A DNA stretch of 64,000 nt from Branchiostoma belcheri (Eukaryota; Chordata; Leptocardii; Amphioxiformes; Branchiostomatidae), in contig NW_017804242.1 in NCBI RefSeq assembly GCF_001625305.1, forward strand, positions 2,817,197 to 2,881,196. The letters are read 5' to 3'. The notes below the pieces were generated by a model that saw only the letters and a list, made by a program, of their open reading frames with translations, did no database searches and was not told where the DNA came from. Shown piece by piece: positions 1 through 13,716 of this stretch. A program made the translations under genes and the position numbers. Positions within the stretch are counted from its first letter, which is position 1, and each line of letters opens with the position of its first letter.

Positions 1-379
1 GGGCTACATAATAGCCTTTATTTCAGTATCCATTACAGTGTAAGCTGTGAACCAAAGATAATTCTAACTGTATCCAAAACGACTCAAGAGTAAAACTTGG
101 CAAACATGTGCAACAACGTCCGTTTATTGGTTACTAAATCATCTTGGCACATCTGACCTGAAACTGCGCAACTGCAAAGGAAAAATACCTAACACACACG
201 ACCTGCAAACCGCTCATCAATCTGAAGTTTGCCACCAAGCCCAGTGAGGATAGACTTCACGTAAAAGGGATTTCTTAATTTACGCCCGAAACAAAACAGG
301 CCCTGCTCTAGTTGACATGGTAGTAAATTCTACGCAGTTAAAAGAGTGAGAATTATAGATCAAGATCATGCATCACTCA

Positions 380-546
380 TGGAATAGGCTGTGAGTGTTG
401 AAACAACACCGTGTGTCTTGTTTGTGTGCTTATGGTTGTTTTGTGTACATGTGTGGGCCACAACACCAGTCCCCGCTGCCTGTGGCCGACGAGTATTGTA
501 TTTGTTTGCAATCCCAATAAATCAAATCAAATCAAATCAAACTAAA
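380..546 (+). repeat. Retroposon-like 3' tail ending in an AATCA microsatellite
   Basis: A moderately GC-rich segment ends in an AATAAA-like motif followed by four or five AATCA units at about 519-541. An A-rich short-unit tail after a unique segment is the usual look of a LINE or SINE 3' end. No reverse-transcriptase reading frame is present, so the family cannot be named. Confidence 0.35.
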
Positions 547-1310
547 CCTGCCTATCTAGATGTACTAACCATTGAACATGCTGGTCACGCTAGCCTTCCT
601 GACGTAAACTGGTAAGATATATATATATGAAGCAAAACTGAAAGATACTCTGAAAGGCCATGACAAATAAAACCTGATTGAAACGACAGCGCACTTTGCT
701 CTACAGCCATAAAAGAACCTTGGAGGAGCCGACCGAATGTTAAATGGATAAGCCGCCAGTGGCCCCAGAAGGAATGCCCAGAATAGTGAGCTTATTCCCG
801 GCTTGTCTGTTTATCTTACGACTCAATCTGTGGCTAATGGAAACTGGCACTTCAGCTCAAAGACACAGAAATGATTAATGGGCATCTACCCTACGGACTC
901 TCTAATAGGCTTCAGACTGCTTGTCGACATTACCAACAATAAAGCAGCAGGCGGGAAGAACAAGACGGGAGGAGCGGGCCCTCCATTCAAGCGTTCGGTG
1001 ATTTGGAAGGTGGTGGTAACACGATGACATCGGGAGCCTTTAACGCGTCTGGAAGACGAAAAACTATCAGTCTTTGTCATCACTTACAGAATGAACGGCA
1101 TCTTGTGTACACTTTGTATTGCTATAGATTCGTCTCGAGATAATCTTTGGTGCAAAATGCAGCTTCACGATAAATCCTTACGGAGTAGTTTCTATGCGAT
1201 TGCTATTCTATGCGAGTAGTTTCTATATGAATCAGTAAAACGTTATCTCTCTATAACAAATTTTCGCTGTCCAGAGTCTAGAGGCAGGGTTATGCTGTGT
1301 TTACAGCCAA

Positions 1311-1860
1311 CCCAAGGACAGGACGGACAGGCTGTGTCTACCGACCCTTCATCCAGCACCAAGGACAGCGCCATGTGCTAAGAGACCCATCTATTACCCA
1401 TGTGGTATGTCTACAGATCAAGGCTTCAGCACCAAGGACAGAGCCATAATGTAAATGCGAGTACAGGCTCACCTATTACCAATGTGCTGTGTTTATACAC
1501 ATTCATATCCACACTTCAGCACCAAGGACAGGGCCATAGCGTGTCTGTGGCCATAGACTGTATACAAACCCGCCATTCAGCACCAAGGACAGGAACATGA
1601 TGTGTCTACAGGCCCACCCTTTACTCATAGGCTGTGTTTACAAACCGACCCTTCAGTACTAAGGACAAAGCCATAGTATACATGTGGAGCAGCCTTTACC
1701 TATAGGCTTTGTCTTAAAATTCCCGCCAGTCAGCACTAAGGACAGGACCATGATATGTCTACAGACCCATCCAATAAACATGTCGTGTCTCTACATATCC
1801 ACTATTCAGCACCAAGGACAGACCATGATGTGTTTGTAGGACCAAGGACAGGGCCAGACC
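1311..1860. repeat. Degenerate tandem array with a CACCAAGGACAG core
   Basis: The core CACCAAGGACAG, or a one- to two-base variant, recurs at about 1312, 1357, 1431, 1521, 1580, 1657, 1733, 1811 and 1841. Most spacings are 59-90 bases, clustering near 76. Between cores, TGTGTCTACA-like and ACCCATC-like segments also recur. Units have diverged by substitutions and indels. No unit has a conserved reading frame, so this is a non-coding minisatellite. Confidence 0.8.
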
Positions 1861-4800
1861 CACCTTTACATAGCACCACCACCTGATGGTGCACAGCAGA
1901 ATCTTAGAAACTGCACAGATGCTGGACACCGCTCCCCTGAGAGCCGGTGCAGATAAATGGATAAGAAAGTGGGTGAGGGACCTTTTTAAATCATCGCGAT
2001 GTCCATTAGCGTAATGACAATACCTGGCGGGAAGAAAAACAGGCATGCATAGGCCGGCATGGGAAGCTTCAGGGTCACGGTAATAACGGTATACATGATG
2101 TATATGTCTTTTTAAAGAGTAAATTGGGTGTCATGCTTCAAACCTTGCATGTATCTTAAACTTTGATTCTTAAGGCAAATTCATGTGGTTGAGATATTCC
2201 AAATTGTAGCGGATGACATTCACAACCACGGGCACTCTGGATAGTTTGCACGTCCAAAGAAATATCTTCCCATCCTATCTGTCTTGCCATTCGACAGATT
2301 ACTTTCTAGTCTAACGAACCTTATCGGGTTGCTCTACGTGCGTCTGTGACGTCATGAAGAAATCTACCTCCAGGTCCTGGCAGGCATCAAATAATTCCAT
2401 TTGTCAATCATGGGCCCGGGGGGAAGTCATTATCCACAACCAACATCATTCATAGCGTGCTGCACAATAAATCCGTTGTTGGAGTCATCATGGTACTGCG
2501 TATCTTACGTGGATGACAAAGATGCAGGTTGATTCTACTAAACAGGCATAGAAATAATGACGTTTGCGTTAACAGAACGTGGAAGCTCTTGGGTTCATTT
2601 TTAATGGAATGCATTTTTTTTCGCCTTACTCAATCCACGCACCACTCCACTTGACGCCACAGCAATGTACCAATTACAATGTTAACTTCTTATTCATACA
2701 AATTTGGCATGAATATAGCGAGATGTAATTTCTATCGATTTGCTCCAATATACATCCATCGCCGGCCCTTAATGATGTGACAATCTATGGTTGATGACTT
2801 AATTTAGCATGCTTATCGAATATCCATGGCAACTACTAAAAAACTGCACGAAAACACAATAATGTGTCTACGCACAAAATAAACGGTCCCTATACTGAAA
2901 CGTAGAGTCTACGAGTCTACGTCCGTCTTATAATACAAAAATCGTGGCCCTGTCTGCTCGGCACTGAGATGTATCATATTGTCCAGACGTCTCACAACTG
3001 TCGGTGGCAAGAGAAGAGAATGCTCTTCACTGCATCGTTTGTTTCTATTAAATCCCGGTCACGCACATCGTATGCATTTACGATGTTTTTTTTTCTTCCG
3101 TGACGATACCGCCGTACGTTGTAGGTTTCAGGAGAAAATAGTTTAATTTTAGTTTCGTCTTAAATCTATGACGTGCGACACAATCGTCACAAAGAAAACT
3201 TCATTATACGATATCAATATATATATGACCAAAGCTTTACACTGACGTAAGAGTGTTGCGGAGAAAATTTGTTGTTAAAAATTGTTATACTAGTAAACAA
3301 GAAAACTGAAAAAACCTCATGGCACGTCTGGTGGGAGACACTTTAAATCTACTGTTCTAAAGCCAGCTGTATTCTGAAGATGATGGCGTCCATGGATATT
3401 ACACACAGCTCTTATGTATGTCTCTGCTGGCAATTTCCAGGGCGAAGTAATCTATGTGGAATCACACACAGCTGACACCCGAGGGAGTTTTCAATCAGTA
3501 TCTCAATACTTAAGCATTCTCTGAAGTCTGATGCTTGATAGCTACTAATCGACAGCAACATTACCCTACTTTCACGTTATGTTAGCCATTATATTAACGA
3601 CCCCACTACCCCTTCCGTGCACTTGTTTTTATAGCTTTTTTTCCTAAACTCGGGATGATTTAACCGTTCGTGAGAAACCTTCCTCGCACCCTGCCGTTTC
3701 CGCACGCGCACTTATTGATTTTTTGAGACAGTCGAGCTGGTCATGAAGGTTAAACAATTTTCCGCTTCGCGGAGATCGGTATTGCTATTACAGAGTGCCG
3801 TATGGTGATGCTCGCGTGCCGCACATTATTGTCTTACATCCTCCTCTTACATGTAGACAAATCCTGTCTGGTGGATGGATCTACTGAGGAGGGACGGAAG
3901 TGTACAACTTTTAAACTATCCACTGGGCCCAAAAGAGTTTTTAACAAAAATGTGCACTACAAGAACGACGTTCTAAATATCGCAACACCAGGCGCAAAAC
4001 ACTGCTCTGGATCCTTACATCTGCTTGGAGATTGCGTTCCTACGTCCGTGTGTGTGTGCGTGCGCACGTATATGCGTGTGTGTTGTACAATTTTTGTCAT
4101 CAGTTTGTGCCATATTTCTCTTCAACACATAGTGTCATTTAAATGATACCATCCAAACAACTCGTTGAATACATGTATTCTATCTCCCTCTCCGCACTTC
4201 AAGAAACTCTCAAGCCGAGATTCGGTAGAGAAGCACAAAGAATGAGGAACGATAAGACTGTCCTTGAAAACACTTAATCGCTCCAAAGAGCTGATAGATA
4301 TATATTTCCCTATAAGCTTCTTTATCACTCCGCTGAAGATAGAATACTCTGGTTTTGGTACAAGGACGAAAGCCAAAGAATACATCTTTCTCGTATTCTA
4401 TATCACTGATCATCGTGGGAGGAAAAATAACGAGAACAAATGTAATTCGTGACAGCGAAGACTTAACAGCGGAACGTTGCCGGGCCGATTAAACACTTCA
4501 TTATCATATCCGTCACGCCCAACACGTTTGATTCCCCGTGACGATGTTTGTATCTGTGGAGATGATGTTTTGATGAATCGTTCTTATCTAGATCTCGAAT
4601 ACCTTCCATCACCAAAATCAGATCTGGCACTATCGCATCAAATGGAGCTTAAAATGCCGCCAAGACTAAGATGCGATCACATCAATCCCGCGCATATCGC
4701 ACACACGTATTTCATAATTTACACAATCATTGAACCATAGCACCTTTGGAACATCCATATATTTTCCGATGCTTCGTGTTGAGTAGAATCTTACATATTC

Positions 4801-5723
4801 GTGCTTCAAAGTGATAAATCCCCTCGAGAGGCACCCGTGCAGCCGTTATAATTCGGAAAAGAGGTCGAGGGGCATACTTCTAACCTCTTTATATCAAGCG
4901 TGAATTCTAATGGCCTGTATATGGGTGAATTATCGTTGCACAGTGCGGTGTTTCAGTATTCTAACGTTAAGTTCGCAGCCGCGATACGGATGGCTGCTCG
5001 TCACGTTACCGACAGCTCCCTCGTGGTGGATGACAAGTCACTTGTATGTCGTGGTACAATATGTTACGATGTGGCGCTTAACTGGCAGACTTTTCTAGGC
5101 CTGTGTCATAAATTTGCCACAGTAGGAATCGCCGACACAATGTCATGAATTGTTTTAGCATGACGGGTCCTGAACTTAAAAACATCTTCATCACGGTTAA
5201 GATTGCTTTGACTCAGGATCTACCAGCTGTGTAAATACAGGAAATATAACGTTACATCCGACCATTTCCGATTAAGGCCGCCTTTCCACTAGCGACCGTT
5301 GAGTGACCAAATTTGGATATTTTGACTCTTGATTTCATAACTGGAATACGGTATCTTAGCACGATTTAGAAGACAACAAAAATCACAAAATGTGAAAAAA
5401 ATGTCCTTCATGTCGCCCATTGCTTGTAGAAAAGTAGGAGTAACCGGTGGGAACCAGTTAGCACTGCCTAACATTCCCAGCGAGGTTAGCTACCCACACA
5501 AACAAGTTCATGTTTACTATAAGACAGAATTATACAGAGCCATGCACTAGACCAAACATACTCTTCTGAAGAGCAAACACAACAACATTACTACGTGTCG
5601 AAAAATATCTCATTGTACACAAACACGACCAAAGCAAACTAAATACGGATGTGCCATATATGGCTATGACCCACATGATGACGACGTTGCATGCACAAAT
5701 ACAATACGATTTTATTTACTAAC

Positions 5724-6042
5724 CAACTCCAGGCACGATGTTCAGCACGCACAGGAAAATAGCGACTGGCATTGGCATGTAGGGAATGGCGTTTCTCATA
5801 GGGCCGTGCTTTTCTCTGATGATGTACTGCGTTTTCTTCTTGATGGACCTCCTCCCTCTCTGCAGCTTGCTGTCGGGGTGGCTTGGCGAGCCGGCCGAGC
5901 CTTCCGGGTCCTCGGCAGCGGCGGGATCATCCTTCGGAGCCTCGGCGTCCTGCGGCGGATCCTGTAGCGGGATGGTCTCCTCCGCCGGGGTAGTCGGTTT
6001 CACCTCCTCTCCCTGCGCCGGTTCCTGTTCTGAACCAGTCAT
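5724..6042 (-). CDS. STUM: Protein stum homolog, first coding exon (partial)
   Basis: First coding exon of a stum/SPEC3-family small membrane protein. The Drosophila founder is needed for mechanosensory transduction in proprioceptive neurons; the function here is inferred from the family. The exon encodes 106 residues plus one base. Residues 1-60 are acidic and rich in Pro and Ala, residues 62-70 are basic (RGRRSIKKK), and the family signature IPYMPMPVAIFLCVLNIVP begins near residue 86 and opens the first membrane segment. The ATG at 6042-6040 is the first in frame. The exon stops at a donor (G|GTTAGT at 5724/5723) just where the Spec3 domain continues in relatives, so the rest lies at lower coordinates, probably outside the window. 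The N-terminal part is longer than I recall for the human protein. Identity is firm from the signature; the gene is incomplete. Confidence 0.85.
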
Positions 6043-9000
6043 GGTTTGACACTATCTGGTACTCTGTCTACTGACGGACGGCCTGAGGCTGGGGACTGCT
6101 GAGGCGGTCTGTGCAGCAGCAACTGTTCTGTCACTGTGTGGAGTACGCACTGCGTTGACAGACAACCACTCCTAAAAAAACCGGTCCGGATCCAACAAGC
6201 ATGTCCGTCAATCAGCCAGTGTAGCCTAGCCTACGTACGTAGCCTGCTGTTTGCAGTGGTGTGTGTACAGTTCAGTTACAATTCACAAGGTTGGGAGCCA
6301 GCAGTACCTGCCTCCGCTTTACCGCCTTCACACTTCGATCGAAAGGGCAACGTCGCACCGCACATGATCAGTTGAGATCGACCGGCGAAGAATTTAATCC
6401 CAGAGCCGCCATATAGCGAATATCGGTCTCCCTATTATAATGGAGTCCCCCTATTGGTTTAGTCCCTGCTTCATCATACAGAGGTCGCGAGCTGTAAGCG
6501 CACAGGTCACGTTATCGTGACTGCACTCACTATATATGGGTTGACACAGGTCGGGTAGGGTAGCAGGTATGGCTCATCTTCAGTATTTGTTCTTCGCCCA
6601 AAGTCGTTAAGGGCTCTTAGCCTCGACATTCTAACATCGCCGAGGAAAAAACGACATCCCAGTGGAGAATGATAAAATGACGCACAACCTTTCCCCTTTC
6701 ATACAAACACACACAGCAAAAGACTGCCGTCAGTTAGAGGAAATGGAGAATAATGCGCCATCAAAGGAGCTTTGATGTCACCATGGCTCGCATTGCTTTA
6801 TTGTACCGTGGCGGTGACAGGTGCGGATTGAACAGTCCCGGGATCATCAGTCATGGAGGGCGGCAGGAGGTTTCAAACATTATTATTACCCGCCAGTGCA
6901 CTTCTGATAGCACGGGTGGAGGTCTGTGTGAACAGGCCAAGGTCCAACAAGAAATCTGATATTTCAGACTTCTGTGCAGTATGCAATCCTCATCTTCTTG
7001 AATTCCCTATGCCTGCAAGCTCCCGGATAGATTCCGTGACCTATAACCTCATGTCATTCTGCCTGTCACTCTTCCCCACCCGCGTGATGTTAACCTACTC
7101 GGCCCGGACAAACAGATACACAAACCTACCACAGCTCAGCCACTGACCCAACACAATACTTCCGTACCCGAAAGTAACTAAAGTTTACACTGTGACCTGT
7201 CAAGAATGCATCGAATGTCATCTACTTCTACTGCCTTAAACCCAGATCCAGTTTTGACCAATGCCCGCCAGTAAACTATTAGTAATAAGTTTATTTTAAG
7301 TCCATGCCTAAGGGCTACTTGCAATTAAAACGAAGAACGAATACAACGTAGGTATACGTAAGAAAGAAAAGACAAATAAGATACATAAGTGGTGTAATGA
7401 CTGCGCTAAATAACTATTGAAATGTTCTTTTCCACAGACAGGAAGATGAATCGTCCTACGTATTTGGTAGATAAATGGGTTGGCTGGTTAATCACTTGTT
7501 CCGGAGGCTTGTCGAACAGGCCATGGTTCAACTATATTTACACACATTTCAAGATAAAATATCTTTAGACATTAACTAACCCAGATCCTCTAGTGGAATA
7601 ATCTATGCTTCAATACTACAGTAACTGTATTCAAACTCCTCTCCTCCCCTGCATCCCCAGAAACCATTTCCATTCCTTTTGGAATTGCGCCAGTCTTTGA
7701 GGTGGACTTTTTTTCAAAAGTTCTGTCCATAAGTACCCCCTTTTAAAGGTTGACGGCATCTGGCCTCGGAGTCTCAGACAGCCGCCCTGTAGGAGTCATT
7801 ACCGCTATATAAATACACCATATCTCCAGCCTTTGGCCCCGATTTCAACACAGGATGCCATGATGGCCACATGCCAGGCAGTTCTGCACACAACTTATCT
7901 CCAAGCAGAAGCAGCATGGGTTCTGTGTAGCATGGGCAGATGAAGCATTGGCAGTGCTTTTTGAGGTAATCTACGATCATCTACATCTTTCTTGTGGTCC
8001 GCGGTTTTATCTCTTCCGGCCTCCCTCAGGAGATCACTCTAGAAATGCGGCCGAGACCGTATATGGTCATATCTTGTCTGTGTAGCTTTGCCATAAATCT
8101 TTTAAAGATAGCCACTTGACATTGTCGTTGACAGACGCTCACTTCAATGCAGCAGATACTAGTGTACATTTACCATTGAGTGGCCCATTCTCCCAGTCCC
8201 CCAGCTCCTGACCCTCCACAGATCAGCTGAAAATGGCGCGCTGCGACTGGCGGAGTCTATCTCTCCGAGCATCTTTTTTTATCGGCAAGACAGGCGGACC
8301 TTCCCAGATAACCACAAGTGGCAGGGATCAAGTTGGAAACCCAGTTTCTCTTTTATTGGCGTTGTGGTTAGTCGCGACATGTCATGCGTCTGCCTACATA
8401 ACGGCGACTCATATATTAAAGTTGCTGAATGGTGCCCCAGGCCGTATCAATTTTCGAAACGCACGGTGACGACGTGGGAAACGGTATGCAGGAAATAAAG
8501 ATGATGGATCAATAATACATCAAGTGAACTTACATTTTCACTTCTATGTTATCATAAAAGACAGCCAATTTGTCATCTGGCAATGAGGTCATGTCAGAAA
8601 ATAACGTGCTGCACGCGTGAGTTCACGACATTTCACTTCCGTTATCATCTATGATTTTCAGGGCGGAAATATGTATCTAGCTAATAAGGGCATGAACGTA
8701 TAGAGGCAAACTCAGTCACATGTGTGTCTCAGTCAGAATGTTTCCTAAATTTTAATCTTTAAGTGTGCGAAACTACCACTTATTCAAGAAATAACGCTGT
8801 GCTCAGGATGCGAACAGGTCAGTATTTTTTCTGTAATATGCTATAGCGAACAATAAGTAACGTTATAGCAGCTACCATTGTGACAATAGAGTAAAAAGCT
8901 CTATATTGTAGTCTACATTGGTGACTAATCAGTGGTTTATCGCATGCAAAATAAGACTTACGAAAAAGGTAGTGATGGACACAAGTCTTAATTTGGACTG

Positions 9001-12000
9001 GTGGGCGCTTTCTCTTATTTCCCCCAAGGACCCGGTCACATACGTCGTACGAACGCCGTACGATCGCCAAGGGCATTTTCACGGGGATGGTCGTGCATGT
9101 GTCTTGCAAACCCCAGCTGTCTTTTTGCTGAAAAGGCTGTCTTTAGATCCTCGTCTGTGGCTGTTTCTGTCACAGGCTGCTAAGAAATTGTCTGACATCA
9201 AAATCGTAAGACGGTCTACGGCGAATGTGACCGCACAATAACCTACTAAACTTTTAACTGTCGCCACGTCCAGGCTCTACTTTTGCGACTCGTGCTTGAC
9301 GTATGAGGGTCAATGATGGCAGAAACTAATCATGTTCGCCTAACTGTGCCCCAATTTCCACTTGGATCGCTGTCTAAAGTGGGCTATCCATATGCACTGC
9401 CTTGTTAACGATAAAAGTCGGGAACACTGACGGATCACGTCTGACTGTCTGGGCCCTGGGGACAAACTGGCGGGCATGGAAACCTCCTTTATATCTCGAA
9501 GCAGATGTAGCGTAGATTGAGTTCGGCTCAATGTTTTATGCGTACTTTTCAGACATTTTCTACGTTTTTCTTCTAGGAAGGAGGTGAAGAGATGAGAACT
9601 GGGCGGATAGAAAGGCGTAACAAATGCGTCAAAAAACACACGTAAAGCATCTGCTTGCATAGCGATTAGTAGTTTGCCTCGTGTCTGGTGGCGGAAATGT
9701 CAAAGCATTGACGTGTTTAGTGACGTCCTACAAGTTTGCAACTGTCATGGGGACTTGCACGCTCTGACAAAAGAAAGAAGTGTTTAGAATTTAGGATCCG
9801 TAGCGGTTTGTTTTCAGACAGCAGTTTTGTGCTGCTTCGTCACACGGTTACGTCTTTTATGAGTGGTCTGTGGAAAAAAAAAACTTTCAGATTTTGGATT
9901 CCCAATCAGTTTTTTGAAGGGCAGACCAGGGACCAAGTACCACTGCCAAATAAGGTAGCTTAGAGTTTCCGACCCCCAGGATGAGGATGGGACAAGGTGA
10001 GGGTGAAGGTGAAGCTGCACCATGTTCAGTGAATTAAAACATGCATGCATTTCATCCCGGTTGGAATGAAATGAAATCGGCGTTGCGGCACCTTATTGAA
10101 GCAGGCCATATCTCACCAAAGCAGCTGGAAACAGAGCATTGCCGTATCGCATTCAGCATGGCCACGTCCATCATCTATCATTCGGCAAGGGAACTGCATG
10201 CAGTGTGTTCGTCCCTCTTGTTCCAGCTTACTAGCGCCCCCTTTCGAAGTTAGTGAGGTACAGCACTCTCCAAGCAGACGTTGAAAGAGGAAATCATTAC
10301 CTTAACCCTAAACAAACAAAACAAACCCGCTTTTGTCAGAAACAGGTGCCAATCAGAATACGGTAATGGTCTCCTCTTCCAACCTCTGCTTGGAGAGTAC
10401 TGAGCACATCCGAAACGTTTCACTAACTAAGACTGACAACATTGTTTGCCACAGTTTCTCGATGAATGCTGTGTCTGTTATAACATATGATTGTCCAGGT
10501 CAATGATCATCAGTACCGGATGTCAAAATAGACGATCGCTCAGACATCATACTCAGATTGTGGTGACAAAAAATCTGAATAGATCACTCTAAAGGTTAGG
10601 CCGTGAATCTAGACAATGCCTCTCGTCCATGTCAGCAGTAACATGTTCATATCAAATCCTTATCACAAGTATATAACTATAAAGTCGTCAATGCTAAGTG
10701 GTTTTTGCCTGAATCGCGCCTCGCGGGTAGGATAACGCCTAAGAAAAAACTGTTGTGGAGACCAAGCCAATACCTGTGCCAGCTTCAAAGCCACAGGTGT
10801 GGGGATATAACGCCACTGAACGCGCGATTACTATGCCTGAGGCAAGTCGGCTCGGTAGAAATATCACGCTGTTTTGACGCTGGCACGTTTGGTGAAACAG
10901 AAAAATGTTTCCAGGCGACATCCCCATGGCAACGCGGTGGTCTCATACGTGTCTTGCTGGCAGGGAAATTATTCTTTTATAGAAACCCTTCAGGTGTCAC
11001 TTTGACAATTTATCAGTGGTTGAGTTGTTGTAAACAATCTAGTTTGCTTTTCCTCCTGTAGATAGATGAATTTGATTTGTACGTCATTTCTATTGACTCA
11101 GTGCTTTGAGTGGAACAAACAGCGACCCGCAAATAATTTAATAAGATTTGTAATTAGATATACTAGTAAATGAATACTCTTTGACATAAGATACACAGCC
11201 GAGATGAATTTACATGCGCGTTTCGGGACTCTTTCTTCTTCCCAATCAATCCCTGAAAACTGTTAACGTTTTTTCAGCATTTCTCTAAAATTATTTCGTC
11301 TTGGTGTACGTGTTGTGAACAAAGATTGACTCATTCAACATTAATAAACTATACTGTTACGTCGTTGCGCTACAGCGGGAGCATTAACAAACCTACTCAA
11401 AGTGTGACGCAGACGAATGTCGGCCTTTTTATGGCTATTCCGCTGACACATTTGCTAGATGATTAGGTATTCTTTACAAGATTATGATGCTGCGTTAGAA
11501 GCGAGCGTGTCTAACCAGACACAATGAGATGATAGATGTGGTGGGTTTGAAAAATGCGTACAGCACACTTCCTGCATGGAAACGGCTATGAAAATTTAGG
11601 CGAGCACAACAGCTTGGAGTGTTGATGATGCGATTTACTTCCAGCTTCAACAACAAGAGGTTTAACATCGTTTATCTTTCGCGTATTGAATATTTGTTAC
11701 AGCGTGCTTCCTGCGGTTTTACTCAGACGGAATCTGATGCACCCCCGGGGCTAGTTAGTCAAACTTGCTGAAGCTGTGACGCACGGCCTACTTTCCCGGA
11801 TCCATGTTGCCATGGGAACCGGATTAGAATTGCCTAGAAGTGACGTCCTAATTACCTTGGGAACGAGCAGATTCCCCAGAGCTAACAAATGACGCATTCC
11901 CAGGGCAGGAAGAGAAGTGGCCGTGATGTTGAATATGGACTGGGGTCGTTATTTCTAATCGTTAGAATCCCGGCAATGCTTTAAGCACCTCTTTGTTGTG

Positions 12001-12380
12001 GTTGTGCTATCATATTTGAATGTAGGTCAATAAGTGTGTGATGTTACCAGATTGCTTCAAGCGAGCACAATTTCCTTGATTACAATGCTGAGTATACCTA
12101 CTGCCCTCTGAGAGTAAACTTTTTTCACAGACATTAGAGTTACAAGCCAGTAGGATGATAGGATGCATCATCTGCAAAATCTGATGGTTCAAAAGCAATA
12201 CTCGAGATTATTATCTAATCATGTGTACCTGTTGAACCGATTTGGCAACATCACAAGTAACAAGACACATGGAAGATACAATCTGAGGAATTTGATGGCT
12301 CAAAAGCTCTGCTACTACCAACCCTGTTATTCTCCCATACACAACAGAGTTCTAATGATTCAGAAGATGACTGGTTAACA
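6043..12380. other. Long intergenic stretch upstream of STUM
   Basis: No gene recognised. Open frames are at most about 118 codons, have no family resemblance and no splice partners. The stretch should include the STUM promoter: a perfect inverted repeat GTCACGTTATCGTGAC sits at 6506-6521 and a TATATA-like run near 6531. A retroposon-like 3' end (minus orientation, AATAAACTTATT end) may lie near 7275-7340. A foldback repeat at 10248-10428 is listed separately. Short diverged repeats (TGATGGTTCAAAAGC and TGATGGCTCAAAAGC) occur near 12182 and 12295. Confidence 0.5.
10248..10428. repeat. Foldback (inverted-repeat) element
   Basis: The arm at 10248-10301 contains ACTCTCCAAGCAGACGTTGA and matches, in inverted orientation, the arm at 10362-10428, which reads ACTCTCCAAGCAGAGGTTGG on the minus strand. 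Both arms share AGTTAGTGA at the outer end and CATTACC at the inner end, with a spacer of about 60 bases. Arms are diverged and one carries an extra segment. There is no coding capacity. It looks like a miniature inverted-repeat element; I did not identify a target-site duplication. Confidence 0.6.
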
Positions 12381-12391
12381 TTCAAGAATAA

Positions 12392-12397
12392 TTTATT
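12392..12397 (-). terminator. Candidate polyadenylation signal of DPY19L1
   Basis: AATAAA on the minus strand. The stretch between here and the DPY19L1 stop codon at 13717 has no other gene and is AT-rich, which fits a long 3' untranslated region of about 1.3 kb. The assignment is an inference; nearer weak signals could be used instead. Confidence 0.4.
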
Positions 12398-13716
12398 TCA
12401 ACATCTTTGCAATCAAGTGTAAGGTACAAAGATACATAACGGTACAAACGGTACAACTTTGACAGTGGTACATTTGTAATGTCACATGAACTGATTCACT
12501 TTTGCGCTCTCTCCAAATGAACAGTAAGTTACTAACATAACATTCCAACAGATGATACTGCACAACAAAGTGTACCCTGATGTAAAGCAACACAATCTCA
12601 GATAAACAGATGACTTCTCACGTTACATCAGTACATAACTGATAACAGTACACATAACTCAGTAATGAAGACCCTTCACCTGCCTTACACTTTTGGTCCA
12701 AATGCTTTGGTACTTGTCATAGGCAATAGCACCATCAAACAACACTCTTTTTACATCTACATATTTTTTACAAAAATACATGGCAAGTACTGGACATAAG
12801 ACAAGCTGCTTCCTCAGTTCAGTCTGTACTGAAGGTTTTACTGGTTTTATTCTACAAAAATACACCAAATTACATCATCATGTACTTGACAAACCATGAC
12901 AAGCTTATCAAAAGCCAACATTTCATCTGTCAACTTTTAATGTGAATGTAAGTGCCAAACAACATGTTGGCCTAAAAACTATATACTCTAACAAACAGCT
13001 CATATCTATCACAATCTGGAATGTGTACAGGACCATTTTCACCATAGCCTGCTGACTTATCCTTAGAACCAATACAAACTGACACACAGAAAGTCCATGT
13101 GGAAGACAGATTACATTACTGTATGTTCTAATCTCTTGTTTGTGTCGTAATCTGCTTAACTTGCTAAATGCAGGGATAAATCCTACATGTTTATCTATAA
13201 CATATATGCAACAGGAAACCATCCAACTGACATAACACACATATCATATGTATAAAACAATTAATGACGGTACACTAGAATAGATCAACATTTTTTAAAG
13301 AGCATCCCAAATCATGAATATATTGATATGCAAAACACCATATTGCCACACCAAAGTTAATGATAATGTCAGTATGCAACAATGTTTACATGCATTTGCA
13401 AATTGAGGAAACTGCCACTTCTTTAAAAGTCTTGAACATTGAATCTCTAGGTAAGGTCTGAAAACCTTCCTGTAATGAATGTTACATCAAAGTTGTGAAC
13501 CTCCATGGCAAATCTAGATCAATATTAACTAATTAATATGGAGAACAATGTTTCTCCGAGCAAATTCATTGGTCAATGACCTATAATGTTATTACATGTC
13601 TTTCTTGCATTGACTGCGTCACACTGCAAATGGTACAAAAAATGTACATGCAAAATATTCAATCTTAAAAACTGCAATGATGATTGAAAAATATGTGCAG
13701 TCTCTCAAGTACATGC
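12398..13716 (-). other. Probable 3' untranslated region of DPY19L1
   Basis: AT-rich sequence without coding potential directly downstream of the DPY19L1 stop codon. Open frames on both strands are short and unlike any family. The extent is inferred from the AATAAA at its far end. Confidence 0.4.

Larger units (their letters stand above)
1..5723. other. Gene-free stretch, probably stum intron plus repeats
   Basis: I see no coding exon here on either strand. Open frames are short, AT-rich and match no family I know. Because STUM exon 1 ends with a donor at 5723/5722 and the gene runs toward lower coordinates, most of this stretch is probably its first intron. I looked for the remaining Spec3-domain exon on the minus strand and did not find it. 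The stretch contains a retroposon-like tail near 380-545 and a degenerate tandem array at 1311-1860, listed separately. Confidence 0.5.

Noticed and set aside
10705-11061. 118-codon plus-strand open frame in the gene desert
   Set aside because: No family resemblance, no splice partners and no conserved composition; consistent with chance.
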